This document shows, one piece after another, positions 20,715-29,693 of a DNA stretch of 64,000 nt. The notes under the pieces were generated by a model. The model did no database searches. It was not told the origin of the DNA and saw nothing but the letters and a program-made list of their open reading frames with translations. A program made the translations under genes and the position numbers. The stretch is from Luteipulveratus flavus. Lineage in GTDB: Bacteria > Actinomycetota > Actinomycetes > Actinomycetales > Dermatophilaceae. Where the stretch lies: the NCBI RefSeq assembly GCF_029439465.1, contig NZ_JAROAV010000028.1, forward strand, positions 62,001 to 126,000, in the 5' to 3' direction. How positions within the stretch are numbered: position 1 is the first letter of the stretch; the number at the start of each line of letters is the position of its first letter.

Positions 20715-22028
20715 TCACACCGTGGCGTACTTCTCGGCGGCGGCCAGCAGCACGCAGGTCGCGACCGCCTCCATCGCGGCGGTGACCTCCTCGACGGGCG
20801 GCATCGTGGGCGCCAGCCGGATGTTGGTGTCCTTCGGGTCCTTGCCGTACGGGTACGAGGCACCGGCCGGCGTCAGCGCGACACCCGCGGCCTTGGCGAG
20901 CTCGACGACGCGGCTGGCGGTGCCCTCGACCACGTCGAGGTTGACGAAGTAGCCGCCCGCCGGGTCGTTCCAGGTCGCGACCTCCTGCGTCCCGAGCCGC
21001 TCGGTCAGGACGCGCTGCACCTCCGCGAACTTCGGCGCGATGATGTCGCGGTGGCGGCGCATGTGCTCGCGCACCCCGTCGGCGGTCTTGAACAGCTGCA
21101 CGTGCCGCAGGTGGTTGACCTTGTCCGGCCCGATCGAGCCGGTACCGAGGTGCTTGACGTACCAGGCGATGTTCTCCGGCGACGCGGCGAGGAAGGCCAC
21201 GCCGGCGCCGGCGAAGGTGATCTTGGAGGTCGAGGCGAACTCCAGCGGCCGGTGCGGGTGCCCGGCCGCCGAGGCGAGCTTGACGATGTCCGCGCTCTTG
21301 GCCTCGTCCTCGGTGAGGTGATGGAACGCGTACGCGTTGTCCCAGAAGATCTTGAAGTCCGGGGCGGCGGTCGGCATCGAGGCCAGGCGCGCGGCCACGT
21401 CCTGGGAGCAGACCGAGCCGGCCGGGTTGGCGTACGTCGGGACGATCCACATGCCCTTGATGCTCGGGTCGTCCTTCACCAGGGCGGCGACCGCGTCGGC
21501 GTCCGGGCCGTCGTCGTACATCGGGACGGTGACCATCTCGATGCCGAGCGACTCCAGCAGGGTGAAGTGCCGGTCGTACCCGGGGACGGGGCAGACGAAA
21601 GTGACCTTCTCCTCCTGCGACCACGGACGCTCGGAGTCGACGCCGCCGTGCAGCAGCAGGTCGACCAGGCAGTCCTTCATCATCGTCAGGCTGGAGTTGC
21701 CGCCCGCGACGAGCTGCTCGGGATCGACCCACAGCAGCTCGGCGAAGATCTCCCGCAGCTCGGGCAGACCCTTGAGGCCGCCGTAGTTGCGCACGTCCGT
21801 GCCGTCGGCAGCGGTGAACCCCTGCGGCAGGCGCAGCAGCTCGTTCGAGAGGTCGAGCTGGGCCGCCGAGGGCTTGCCGCGGGTGAGGTCCAGCTTCAGC
21901 CCCTGCGTGACCAGCCGGTCGTACGCCGTTCGCTGGGTCTGCAGGAACGCGTCGATCTCACTCGGGGACTTCTCGGACAGGGCCACGGTCTCACCCATCT
22001 GCTGAGGTGCGTACGGAACGTCTGGCAT
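20715..22028 (-). CDS. aspartate-type aminotransferase (PF12897 / AspT-like)
   Basis: PLP-dependent fold-type I aminotransferase, 437 residues, of the actinobacterial AspT-like class that carries most aspartate/glutamate transamination in corynebacteria. It has VAGGNSSLTMMKD, CPVPGYDRHF, PTYANPAGSVCS, FWDNAYAFHHL and the Schiff-base lysine in ASTSKITFAG (Lys269). The C-terminal arginine region is DTNIRLAPTMPP. The start MPDVPYAPQQMGETVAL is a choice; neither this ATG nor the one at 21998 has a strong ribosome-binding site. It lies 64 bp downstream of the HNH gene and just before the VOC gene. Confidence 0.9.
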   Translation of the reverse strand: MPDVPYAPQQMGETVALSEKSPSEIDAFLQTQRTAYDRLVTQGLKLDLTRGKPSAAQLDLSNELLRLPQGFTAADGTDVRNYGGLKGLPELREIFAELLWVDPEQLVAGGNSSLTMMKDCLVDLLLHGGVDSERPWSQEEKVTFVCPVPGYDRHFTLLESLGIEMVTVPMYDDGPDADAVAALVKDDPSIKGMWIVPTYANPAGSVCSQDVAARLASMPTAAPDFKIFWDNAYAFHHLTEDEAKSADIVKLASAAGHPHRPLEFASTSKITFAGAGVAFLAASPENIAWYVKHLGTGSIGPDKVNHLRHVQLFKTADGVREHMRRHRDIIAPKFAEVQRVLTERLGTQEVATWNDPAGGYFVNLDVVEGTASRVVELAKAAGVALTPAGASYPYGKDPKDTNIRLAPTMPPVEEVTAAMEAVATCVLLAAAEKYATV

Positions 22029-22092
22029 TGTCGCAAGGCCGCACCCGGGCTGCGCCGCCGGTCCGAGGTACGGGCGGCGGATGACACGCGCG

Positions 22093-23505
22093 TTATGCGG
22101 CGACGGCAGCGCGCAGCTGCCGTCGGACGACATCGGGGTCGTCCCGCAGCGTGCCGGCCGAGAACCGCAGGATGCTCATCGGGCGCCGTCGCGCGCCCGG
22201 GCCGAGCGCCGGCGGCGGCTGTGAGGAGTAGCGGTGCCCGGTCGGCGTCACGACCTCGACCTCGTGCGGTCGGTCCGCCGTCACCCGCGCCCGCCAGCCG
22301 GGCATCTGCTTGGCGTGGTTGGCGCGCTCGCAGAGCCCCTGACCGTTGGCGACGACGGTCTCGCCGCCGCCGGCGTTCGGGACGACGTGGTCGCGGTGCC
22401 GGATCGGGGCGTCACAGAACGGCGTGCGGCACACCTGGTCGCGGACGTCGATGTGCCGGCGCAGGTGGCCGTCGAACAACCGGCGCCGCGGGTCGACCGA
22501 CCGCACCGAGTCGTCGACCGGGTCGGTGAAGATGCGTCGCACCCACGCCTGTGCGCGCTCGGACGAACGCGGGTCGCCATCGGTACCGTCACCGCGGCCA
22601 CCGGCGATCACGGCGCGAGCGAGCGCCGCCGGCATCGGGCCGTGCCCGCGCAGCGTGGCCGGCTCGTCCCCGTCGTCGAGCAGGGCCTCGGGCGTCATGA
22701 CCAGCCCGACCTCCACGGGAACCCCGTCCGCGGACGAACGACCGGTGAGTCGCTCGGTGAGGAGATCGGCGCGCAGCTGGTCGAGGGTCCGTGGGTCGCC
22801 GCCACGGCGACGGTCGCGAGCCGCCCGGTCGAGCGCCTCGTAGGCGGTCAGCCCCTCCACCGCCGGCAGCATCGCCGTGACCTTGACCATGCAGTCGGCC
22901 GCCGGCCTCATCCACATACCCCGCTCGCGCGCCGCCTCATCCGCACGCCGCACGGCCCCGCCCGGATCCCGCTCGAGCGCCAGCCGGCGTACAGCCTGGT
23001 CGGCCTCGGGTGCAGACATCCGTGGCAGATGGGCTGCGACGACGTCGTCGACGGCCCGCCGGTCGGCGGCGTCCAGGTGCGTGGTCTGCCGCACGGCTGC
23101 GTCGGCCACCCGCTCACCGATCTGCCCGGTGGCCAGCAGCGCACCAGTGGCAGGCAGGTCGGCCAGGAGAGTGCGCGCCCGCCCGAGACGTCGGGCGGCG
23201 GCCTGCGGTGAGGTCTTGCAGGCGAGCCCGATCTGGTCGGCCACGCCACGACCGCGTTCACGCACCGGCACGCCGAGCGCTTCCTGGGCCGCGACCTGGG
23301 AGTCGGCGAACTCGACCATGACGCGCGCCTGGGCGGCCACGCACGCCGCGCGGATCTGCTCCAGCAGGGCGAGCTGGTCGACGCGATCGGCGTCGCCCAC
23401 GTCGGCGACTGCGGCGCCGAGCGAGGAAAGAAGGTCGAGGAACGCACGCAGCTCGGCAACACCGACCGCCGTTGCGGTGCTGCCGAGCTGTGGCGTCTTC
23501 CCCAT
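22093..23505 (-). CDS. DUF222 domain HNH endonuclease
   Basis: A 470-residue protein of a family abundant in actinobacteria. The N-terminal ~320 residues form the DUF222 helical region. A C-terminal HNH nuclease follows with CRTPFCDAPIRHRDHVVP and the GLCERANHAKQMPGW helix; the cysteine pair and histidines give a metal-binding ββα site. Many genomes carry multiple copies, and a biological role has not been settled. I see no inverted repeats or target duplication that would mark it as mobile here. Start ATG 23505, MGKTPQLGSTATAVGVA. Confidence 0.9.
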   Translation of the reverse strand: MGKTPQLGSTATAVGVAELRAFLDLLSSLGAAVADVGDADRVDQLALLEQIRAACVAAQARVMVEFADSQVAAQEALGVPVRERGRGVADQIGLACKTSPQAAARRLGRARTLLADLPATGALLATGQIGERVADAAVRQTTHLDAADRRAVDDVVAAHLPRMSAPEADQAVRRLALERDPGGAVRRADEAARERGMWMRPAADCMVKVTAMLPAVEGLTAYEALDRAARDRRRGGDPRTLDQLRADLLTERLTGRSSADGVPVEVGLVMTPEALLDDGDEPATLRGHGPMPAALARAVIAGGRGDGTDGDPRSSERAQAWVRRIFTDPVDDSVRSVDPRRRLFDGHLRRHIDVRDQVCRTPFCDAPIRHRDHVVPNAGGGETVVANGQGLCERANHAKQMPGWRARVTADRPHEVEVVTPTGHRYSSQPPPALGPGARRRPMSILRFSAGTLRDDPDVVRRQLRAAVAA

Positions 23506-23553
23506 GCAGATATCGTACAGGTGTTCGAATGTGGGTGCAATGCCTGCCGCCGG

Positions 23554-24789
23554 TCAGGTCAGGGCGCGGATGAGCGGTCGGGTCGCGAACCAGAGACACA
23601 TCGCCGTCATCGCCGCACCGAAGATCCCGATGGCGGAACTCACTCCGACGCCGCTCACGAAGGCACCGAACACCGGTGTGGTCACCGGCAGGATCAGCAG
23701 GTCGCCCAGCTGGTTGAGCGAGGAGACCCGGCCGAGATGGGAGACCGCGACAGCTCGTTGATAGGCCGTGCTGATCCACACCGACGCCAGGCCCGCCGCA
23801 ACACCGATCCCGGCCATGCCGGCGAGCAGCAGCGCCCGCGCCGGCATCGCCACCGCGACGATCGCCACGCCCTGCCCCACCAGTACCCAGAACCCCGCCC
23901 GCGCCAGGTGGGCCGGCCGTACGCGGATCGCGAGCGCGCTCCCGGCGATGGCGCCCGCGCCGAACACCGCCTCGGCGAGACCGACCCACGTGGCGGCCCA
24001 CCCGGAGTGGGTGACGCGCAGGGCGACCCCGATCCCGATGACCGGTCCGATGAAGACGTTCAGCGCGCAGATGCCCACGACGAGGGTCCGCGCGGCCGGC
24101 GCCCGGCGCAGGTAGGACAGCCCGCCGCCGAGTGAGGACCGCCAGCCCTCGTGCGGCGTGCGCGGCATCCGGAACCGCGGCCGGACCACGACGAGCAGGA
24201 GGACGGCCATCGCCGCGAACGACACCGCATCCATCAGCATCGCCGCGCCCATGCCGGCCTGCGCGACGACGACGGCGCCGACGGGCGCGCCCGCCAGCCG
24301 CGCGAGCCGTCCCAGGATCTGCGACCAGCCGGACACCGTCGCGAGGTCGTCGACGTGGACCAGCTGCCGCGCGAGGGTCGCCCCGGCCGGCATCGTGAGG
24401 CCCGCGATCACCCCGAACGACAGCGCGACCCCGGCGAGCACGACCGGCGAGGGGCCGACCTGCGACCACAGCACCGCGCCGACGACCAGGACCGCGGCCC
24501 GGCCGATGTGTCCCAGGACCAGGAGCCGGCGCGTGTCGACCCGGTCGGCCAGCACGCCACCCACCAGTACCAGCAGCGCCTGCGGGACCATCTCGACCGC
24601 GACGACCAGCCCCGCGAGGGCTGGCGACACCAGGTGCACGGCCGTCCAGGCGAGCGCGACGGCGAAGACGGCGTCGCCGAACCACGACAGCGCCGCGGTG
24701 AGCAGCCACACCTGCACCATGCGGTCCCGGCGGACCGGTGGTGGCGGCTGGGCGATGAGGGCCGGCGCCTCGGTCACGGCGGCGGTCAC
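23554..24789 (-). CDS. major facilitator superfamily exporter
   Basis: A 411-residue integral membrane transporter with about 12 predicted helices, resembling the EntS/MFS_3 drug or siderophore exporter group. It has WFGDAVFAVALAWT in TM1, GGVLADRVDTRRLLV in the first cytoplasmic loop and a central loop RPRFRMPRTPHEGWR. GTG 24789 overlaps the regulator stop (GTGA) with GGAG six bases upstream, so the two are translationally coupled. The frame extends far upstream in antisense-like sequence, but this start fits the family. Substrate not known; the paired regulator suggests inducible efflux. Confidence 0.9.
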   Translation of the reverse strand: MTAAVTEAPALIAQPPPPVRRDRMVQVWLLTAALSWFGDAVFAVALAWTAVHLVSPALAGLVVAVEMVPQALLVLVGGVLADRVDTRRLLVLGHIGRAAVLVVGAVLWSQVGPSPVVLAGVALSFGVIAGLTMPAGATLARQLVHVDDLATVSGWSQILGRLARLAGAPVGAVVVAQAGMGAAMLMDAVSFAAMAVLLLVVVRPRFRMPRTPHEGWRSSLGGGLSYLRRAPAARTLVVGICALNVFIGPVIGIGVALRVTHSGWAATWVGLAEAVFGAGAIAGSALAIRVRPAHLARAGFWVLVGQGVAIVAVAMPARALLLAGMAGIGVAAGLASVWISTAYQRAVAVSHLGRVSSLNQLGDLLILPVTTPVFGAFVSGVGVSSAIGIFGAAMTAMCLWFATRPLIRALT

Positions 24790-25436
24790 CGCTCGCTCCA
24801 GGTCGGGTCGCTCGGAAAGCCCCGCACGACCACGCGTACGGGCAGGCGGTCGGGGGTCGGATGCGCGGCCTCGTCCGCCGTACAGCTCGCCCGCCACTCC
24901 TGCAGCACCTGATCGAGCCGCTCCTCCAGGTCGTCCAGCTGCTCGGGCGTGGCGCGGACGAACATGTCGCTGGAGAAGCCGGTCTCGTTCCACGGCGCGG
25001 GCAGCGCGTGCCGGTGGCGTCGCCAGGCGACGACCGCCCGGGTCTGGTGCTCGAAGTTGGCGCGCTCGGCGATCTCGCCGACCTCTCGGGCGGCCGAGCC
25101 GGCCTCGAAGTCGTCTCCGCTCCAGGCCAGCCGGCGGCGCGAGGCGCGCCACCACGACTCCCGGGTGTCGCGGGCCTCGTCCGGGGCCGCCTCGATGAAC
25201 CCGTGCCGGTGCAGCGGCTTGAGGTGGTGACTCACCGAGCCGGGAGCCAGTCCGGTCAGCTCGGCGAGCCGGCCCACGCTGCACGGCCCGTGGGCGAGCA
25301 GCACCTCGTACAGCTGTCGTCGGACGGGGTGGTGGAAGGCCGTCAGCGCCTCGACCAGGGCTGCGCCTCGCGGCGGCCACTCCGAGGAGCCGGGCTCGGT
25401 GTCGCGGTGTCTCTCAGCGGCGGTACGACGAGTCAT
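24786..25436 (-). CDS. ArsR-like winged-helix transcriptional regulator
   Basis: A 216-residue regulator with an N-terminal winged helix-turn-helix (HHPVRRQLYEVLLAHGPCSV, GLAPGSVSHHLKPLHRHGF; about residues 30-90) and a longer C-terminal effector region with a Trp-rich segment (ESWWRASRRRLAW) and an acidic coiled stretch (EQLDDLEERLDQVLQEW). There is no cysteine metal site of the classic ArsR type. It is the first gene of a two-gene unit with the MFS exporter. A palindrome 31 bp upstream (25467-25482) is a likely autoregulatory operator. Its ligand is unknown. Confidence 0.88.
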   Translation of the reverse strand: MTRRTAAERHRDTEPGSSEWPPRGAALVEALTAFHHPVRRQLYEVLLAHGPCSVGRLAELTGLAPGSVSHHLKPLHRHGFIEAAPDEARDTRESWWRASRRRLAWSGDDFEAGSAAREVGEIAERANFEHQTRAVVAWRRHRHALPAPWNETGFSSDMFVRATPEQLDDLEERLDQVLQEWRASCTADEAAHPTPDRLPVRVVVRGFPSDPTWSER

Positions 25437-25466
25437 GCGTCGATCCTCACGACGCCGCCCCAGTCG

Positions 25467-25482
25467 TACAAGGCCTCTTGTA
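25467..25482. promoter_or_regulatory. operator-like palindrome TACAAG-N4-CTTGTA
   Basis: A perfect 6-bp inverted repeat (TACAAG at 25467-25472, CTTGTA at 25477-25482) lies in the 70-bp divergent space between the winged-helix regulator and cobQ. Its AT-rich sequence stands out in this GC-rich DNA. On the plus strand TATAAC (25481-25486) overlaps the right arm and could be the cobQ -10. The palindrome could therefore let the regulator control its own operon and also affect cobQ. Confidence 0.55.
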
Positions 25483-25506
25483 TAACTCCCCGACTACAGT
25501 GCCCGG

Positions 25507-27003
25507 GTGCCAGGAAGCCTTCTCGTCGCCGGGACGACGTCCGACGCCGGCAAGTCCGTGGTGACCGCAGGGGTCTGCCGCCTGCTGTCGAGGCGGGGCG
25601 TCAAGGTCGCGCCGTTCAAGGCGCAGAACATGTCGAACAACTCGATGGTGACCGCCGCCGGCGCCGAGATCGGGCGGGCCCAGTGGGTGCAAGCGGTCGC
25701 CGCGGGCGCCGAGCCGGAGCCCGCCATGAACCCCGTTTTGCTCAAGCCCAGCAGCGACCGCCGGTCGCACGTCGTCGTCATGGGCGAACCCGCCGGACGG
25801 CTCGAGGCGAACGAGTACGCCGGTGGCCGCGCGCACCTCGCGGAGGCGGCGTTCGCGGCGTACGACGATCTGCGCTCGCGGTACGACGTGGTGGTCTGCG
25901 AGGGCGCGGGCGGCATCGCCGAGATCAACCTGCGCGCGTGGGACTACGTCAACCTCGGGCTGGCGCAGCACGACGCGATCCCGACGGTCGTCGTCGCGGA
26001 CATCGACCGGGGCGGTGTGTTCGCGCAGCTGTACGGGTCGCTCGCCCTGCTCGACCGGGCGGACCAGGCACTGGTGGCCGGGTTCGTGGTCAACAAGTTC
26101 CGAGGCGACGTGTCGCTCCTCGCGCCAGGGACCACCGAGCTGGAACGCCTCACCGGTCGCCCCGTCCTCGGTGTCCTGCCGTGGCAGCACGGGCTGTGGC
26201 TGGACTCCGAGGACGCCGTCGCGCTCGACCAGCGTCCGCTCCCCCGGGACGCCGGCGACGCCCTGCGGGTGGCTGTGCTCGCCTTCCCGCGCATCAGCAA
26301 CTTCACCGACGTCGACGCGCTCTCGTTGGAGCCGGACGTCGACGTGCGCTTCGCGTCGCGGCCCGAGGACGTCGACGCCGCCGACCTCGTGGTCCTGCCC
26401 GGCACCCGTTCCACGCTCGGCGACCTGGCCTGGGCGCGCGAGCGTGGGCTGGACGAGGCCGTACGTCGGGTAGCCGCGTCCGGACGCCACGTGCTCGGCA
26501 TCTGCGGCGGCTGCCAGATGCTGGGCCATCACATCGCGGATCCTGCTGGTGTGGAAGGCGATCCGGGTTCTCGCGCCGACGGGCTGGGGTTACTCGACAT
26601 CACCACGACCTTTGGGGCGGACAAGGCCCTGGCCCTCGTGAGCGACACCTGGGACGGCCACCCCGTCGGTGGCTACGTCATCCACCACGGCCGCATCACC
26701 ACGGGACCGGCCGCCGAGCCGTTCCTCGACGGCGCCGCGACCGGCGGTGTACGAGGCACGATGTGGCACGGGTCGTTGGAGCACGACGCGTTCCGGCGTG
26801 CCGTGCTGACCGACGCCGCGCGGGCAGCCGGCCGGACCACGTTCGTGCCCGATCCGACACTGACCTTCGCGGAGGCCCGGATGCGGCGTCTTGACCTGCT
26901 CGCCGACCTGGTCGAGGAGCACATCGGCGGTGACCGCCTGGTCGAGCTCATCGACGGTGGCGCGCCGAGCGGCCTCCCCTTCGTGCCGGCGGGTCCGCGA
27001 TGA
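25507..27003 (+). CDS. cobQ: cobyric acid synthase
   Basis: ATP-dependent amidotransferase that amidates four side chains of adenosylcobyrinic a,c-diamide to give adenosylcobyric acid. The 498-residue product has an N-terminal dethiobiotin-synthetase-like domain (AGTTSDAGKS; FKAQNMSNNSMV) and a C-terminal class I glutaminase with catalytic Cys333 in GICGGCQMLG and a His in the HHGRITTG region. It starts at GTG 25507 with no clear ribosome-binding site and a candidate -10 only ~20 bp upstream, so the leader would be very short. Its stop overlaps cobK (ATGA). No cobalamin riboswitch precedes it. Confidence 0.95.
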   Translation: MPGSLLVAGTTSDAGKSVVTAGVCRLLSRRGVKVAPFKAQNMSNNSMVTAAGAEIGRAQWVQAVAAGAEPEPAMNPVLLKPSSDRRSHVVVMGEPAGRLEANEYAGGRAHLAEAAFAAYDDLRSRYDVVVCEGAGGIAEINLRAWDYVNLGLAQHDAIPTVVVADIDRGGVFAQLYGSLALLDRADQALVAGFVVNKFRGDVSLLAPGTTELERLTGRPVLGVLPWQHGLWLDSEDAVALDQRPLPRDAGDALRVAVLAFPRISNFTDVDALSLEPDVDVRFASRPEDVDAADLVVLPGTRSTLGDLAWARERGLDEAVRRVAASGRHVLGICGGCQMLGHHIADPAGVEGDPGSRADGLGLLDITTTFGADKALALVSDTWDGHPVGGYVIHHGRITTGPAAEPFLDGAATGGVRGTMWHGSLEHDAFRRAVLTDAARAAGRTTFVPDPTLTFAEARMRRLDLLADLVEEHIGGDRLVELIDGGAPSGLPFVPAGPR

Positions 27004-27755
27004 CGGTCCTGCTGCTCGGAGGCACGGGCGAGGCGCGTGACCTGGCACGGCTGCTGGTCGCCCGTGACATCGATGTCGTGTCGTCGCTGGCCGGAGCCGT
27101 GCAGGCACCCCGGCTGCCCGAAGGCGTGACGCGCGTCGGTGGGTTCGGCGGGGTCGACGGACTGTCGAGATACCTCCTGACACAGCACATATCGGCCGTC
27201 GTGGACGCGACTCACCCGTTCGCGGCGCGGATCTCGGCCAACGCGGTCGTCGCCTGCCGTCAGGTCGGGGTGCGCCTCCTTCGGGTCGCGCGCCGAGGCT
27301 GGACCGACCACCCGGCAGCGGCCGGCTGGCACTGGGTCGACGACCATGTCGCCGCCGGCGCGGCGGCGGCCCGCCTCGGTCGCCGCGTCCTGCTCACCAC
27401 CGGACGCCAGCACCTGACCGACTTCCTGCCGTCCCTGCGCCAGCACGACGTGCTCGCCCGGGTCGTCGACGACCCGGCGATCGCCCTCCCCACCGGGTGG
27501 CGCGTCATCCGGAGCCGCGGCCCGTTCCACCTCGACGGTGAACGAGAGCTGTTGCAGCGCAACCAGATCGACGTGCTCGTGACGAAGGACTCCGGCGGTA
27601 GCCACACCGAGCCGAAGCTCGACGCGGCCCGCGACCTGGGCGTACCCGTGGTGGTCGTGCGCCGACCTGCGTGGCCGGGCGGGGACGACGTGCCGGTCGT
27701 GGCGTCGTCGGATGCCGCGCTGGACTGGGTGCTCAGCGAGGGCGGCCCAGCCTGA
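27000..27755 (+). CDS. cobK: precorrin-6A reductase
   Basis: NADPH-dependent reduction of precorrin-6A to precorrin-6B. It has 251 residues. The N-terminus VLLLGGTGEARDLARLL is the family dinucleotide motif; DATHPFAARISANAV and TKDSGGSHTEPKLDAA are the CobK/CbiJ signatures. It is coupled to cobQ by a 4-bp overlap and its last 23 bp overlap the 3' end of cbiB on the opposite strand. The CobF and CobG genes nearby place it in the aerobic branch. Confidence 0.95.
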   Translation: MTVLLLGGTGEARDLARLLVARDIDVVSSLAGAVQAPRLPEGVTRVGGFGGVDGLSRYLLTQHISAVVDATHPFAARISANAVVACRQVGVRLLRVARRGWTDHPAAAGWHWVDDHVAAGAAAARLGRRVLLTTGRQHLTDFLPSLRQHDVLARVVDDPAIALPTGWRVIRSRGPFHLDGERELLQRNQIDVLVTKDSGGSHTEPKLDAARDLGVPVVVVRRPAWPGGDDVPVVASSDAALDWVLSEGGPA

Positions 27756-28659
27756 CGGCCAGCGCCACGGTCAGAGCAGCCGCTGCGGCGTCCACCCGCC
27801 GGGCCAGGTGCGTGGCCCGACGGATGTCCGGCACGTCGGCGCCGGGCCCGTCCCCCAGCTCGCCGCGGTCCTCGACCGCTCCGTCGTAGGAGTTGCGCCC
27901 GCCCAGCCGGACGCCGAGACCGCCGGCGAACGCCGCCTCCACCGGCCCGGCGTTCGGGCTCGGATGCTGGCTCGCGTCGCGCCGCCACACCCGGACGGCC
28001 TCGGCGGGTCGGCCGCTCGTCACCCCGGCGAGAAGGGCCGTGGCACGGGCCGGTGCGAGGTTCGCCACGTCGTCGAGTCGCGCGCTCCCCCAACCGAACT
28101 CGACATAGCGCTCAGTGCGATGACCGACCATCGCATCCAGCGTGTTGATCGCTCGGTAACCGAGCAGGCCGGGCACGCCCGCGACCGCGCCCCAGAGCAA
28201 CGGCGCCACGACGGCGTCGGAGGTGTTCTCCGCGACCGATTCCACGGCCGCGCGCGCGACCTCCTGAGCCGACAACCGGTCGGGCGTACGGCCGACCAGG
28301 TGAGTCACCCGGCGCCGCGCGCCCGGCAGGTCATCCGCCTCCAGCAGCGCGGCGACCGCGTGCGCCTCGCGTTCGAGTGTGCGCCCGCCGAGGACGACGT
28401 ACGTGGCCGCGGCCGTCACCAGCGCTGCGGCCACCGGCCGGTGCCGTACGGATCGTTCGAGCAGGACGCCCACGACGACCGGACCGCCGGCCAGGACCCC
28501 CGCGAACGTCGCCCCCCTGAGCCGACGTTGCGCGTAGGTCCTGGCCTCCAGCCGCCGCGCGAGTGAGCCGAACAGCGCGACCGGATGGCCGCGGCTCGGG
28601 TCGCCCAGCAGCCGATCGAGTGCGAAGCCGAGCAGCAGCCCGGCCGCGCGTGCGCTCAC
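27733..28659 (-). CDS. cbiB: adenosylcobinamide-phosphate synthase
   Basis: Membrane enzyme (CbiB/CobD of the aerobic nomenclature) that joins aminopropanol or its phosphate to cobyric acid. It has 308 residues with several hydrophobic helices, the N-terminal LDRLLGDPSRGHPVALFG, the signature ESVAENTSDAVVAPLLWG and the loop QHPSPNAGPVEAAFAGGLG. GTG 28659 overlaps the cobT stop (GTGA). It is the fourth gene of the riboswitch-controlled cbtB-cbtA-cobT-cbiB unit and converges with cobK. Confidence 0.94.
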   Translation of the reverse strand: MSARAAGLLLGFALDRLLGDPSRGHPVALFGSLARRLEARTYAQRRLRGATFAGVLAGGPVVVGVLLERSVRHRPVAAALVTAAATYVVLGGRTLEREAHAVAALLEADDLPGARRRVTHLVGRTPDRLSAQEVARAAVESVAENTSDAVVAPLLWGAVAGVPGLLGYRAINTLDAMVGHRTERYVEFGWGSARLDDVANLAPARATALLAGVTSGRPAEAVRVWRRDASQHPSPNAGPVEAAFAGGLGVRLGGRNSYDGAVEDRGELGDGPGADVPDIRRATHLARRVDAAAAALTVALAVRLGRPR

Positions 28660-29693
28660 GAACCCAGCACGTCCGCGAGCAGTGCGACCTCCGACAGCAG
28701 CACAGCGGCAGAACGCAGCAGCGGCAGCGCCGCCACGGCGCCGGAGCCCTCGCCGAGCCGCATGCCGACGTCGAGCAGCGGCTGCAGGCCGAGCTTGTCC
28801 AGGGCGAGGGTCTGCGCCGGCTCGGGCGAGCGGTGACCGGCCGCGAACCAGGCGACGCAGCCCGGCTGGAGGTCCTCGGCGACCAGAGCGCAGGCGACCG
28901 AGATGACACCGTCCAGGAGCACCGGGACGCCGCGCTCGGCCGCTCGGGCGAGGAACGCGGTGTGCGCGGCGAGGTCCGCCCCACCCAGCGCGGCGAGCCG
29001 TACGAGCGGGTCGTCGGCACGGTCACCGACGCGCCGCAGCGCTCGGTCGATCACGTCCTGCTTGCGGGCCAGCCCCTCGTCGTCGACACCCGTACCGCGA
29101 CCGACGACCTGCTCGGCGGCCATGCCCAGGGACGCCGCGATCAGGGCGGCGGACGGGGTGGTGTTGCCGATGCCCATGTCACCGCCGATGAGCAGGTCGG
29201 CGCCGTCGTCGATGGCCTCGTCGGCCAGGCGTGCCCCGAGCGCAAGTGCCTGCTCGCAGGCCTGCGGGCTGACCGCGTCCTCCAGGTGGATCGGCCGGCT
29301 GCCTCGCACGACCTTGCCGGCTGTGACCTCCGCCGGCAGGCCGGCCAGGTCGTCGTCGACCGACACGTCCACGACGCGCACCTGGGCACCGTGCTGCCGC
29401 GCCAGTGACGACACACCCGCCGTGCCGTCGACGAACGCCCGCACCATGAGCGGGGTCACGCTGGACGGGAACGCGGTGACTCCGTGCTGCGCCACGCCGT
29501 GGTCGCCGGCGAGGACGACGACGCGGACGTCCGAGGGCGGCCGCGGCGGACAGGTGCCCTGGACGCCGCTGAGCCACACGGCCGCCTCACCGAGGCGGCC
29601 GAGCGCGCCGGGCGGAGTGGCCAGCCCGGCCAGCCGCTCGCGAGCCTCCCCGACCGCACGCCGGTCGACCGCGGCGGCGACGCGCGCGCTCAT
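28656..29693 (-). CDS. cobT: nicotinate-nucleotide:dimethylbenzimidazole phosphoribosyltransferase
   Basis: Activates the lower-ligand base by transferring phosphoribose from nicotinate mononucleotide. It has 345 residues with VLAGDHGVAQHGVTAFP, the signature LLIGGDMGIGNTTPSAAL and the catalytic glutamate in MRLGEGSGA (Glu315). ATG 29693 overlaps the cbtA stop by 4 bp (ATGA); the frame is open farther upstream but runs through cbtA. Grouping with cobalt transport and cbiB suggests a late-pathway/uptake unit. Confidence 0.95.
   Translation of the reverse strand: MSARVAAAVDRRAVGEARERLAGLATPPGALGRLGEAAVWLSGVQGTCPPRPPSDVRVVVLAGDHGVAQHGVTAFPSSVTPLMVRAFVDGTAGVSSLARQHGAQVRVVDVSVDDDLAGLPAEVTAGKVVRGSRPIHLEDAVSPQACEQALALGARLADEAIDDGADLLIGGDMGIGNTTPSAALIAASLGMAAEQVVGRGTGVDDEGLARKQDVIDRALRRVGDRADDPLVRLAALGGADLAAHTAFLARAAERGVPVLLDGVISVACALVAEDLQPGCVAWFAAGHRSPEPAQTLALDKLGLQPLLDVGMRLGEGSGAVAALPLLRSAAVLLSEVALLADVLGS

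Noticed and set aside
22093-23505. DUF222-HNH gene as a mobile or homing element
   Set aside because: No inverted repeats, intron or intein boundaries or direct repeats are visible; the family is a common chromosomal actinobacterial gene.
24790-25380. A ~200-residue N-terminal extension of the MFS exporter
   Set aside because: It lies in another frame of the winged-helix regulator, is Arg/Pro-rich without motifs, and a GTGA-coupled start with GGAG exists at 24789.
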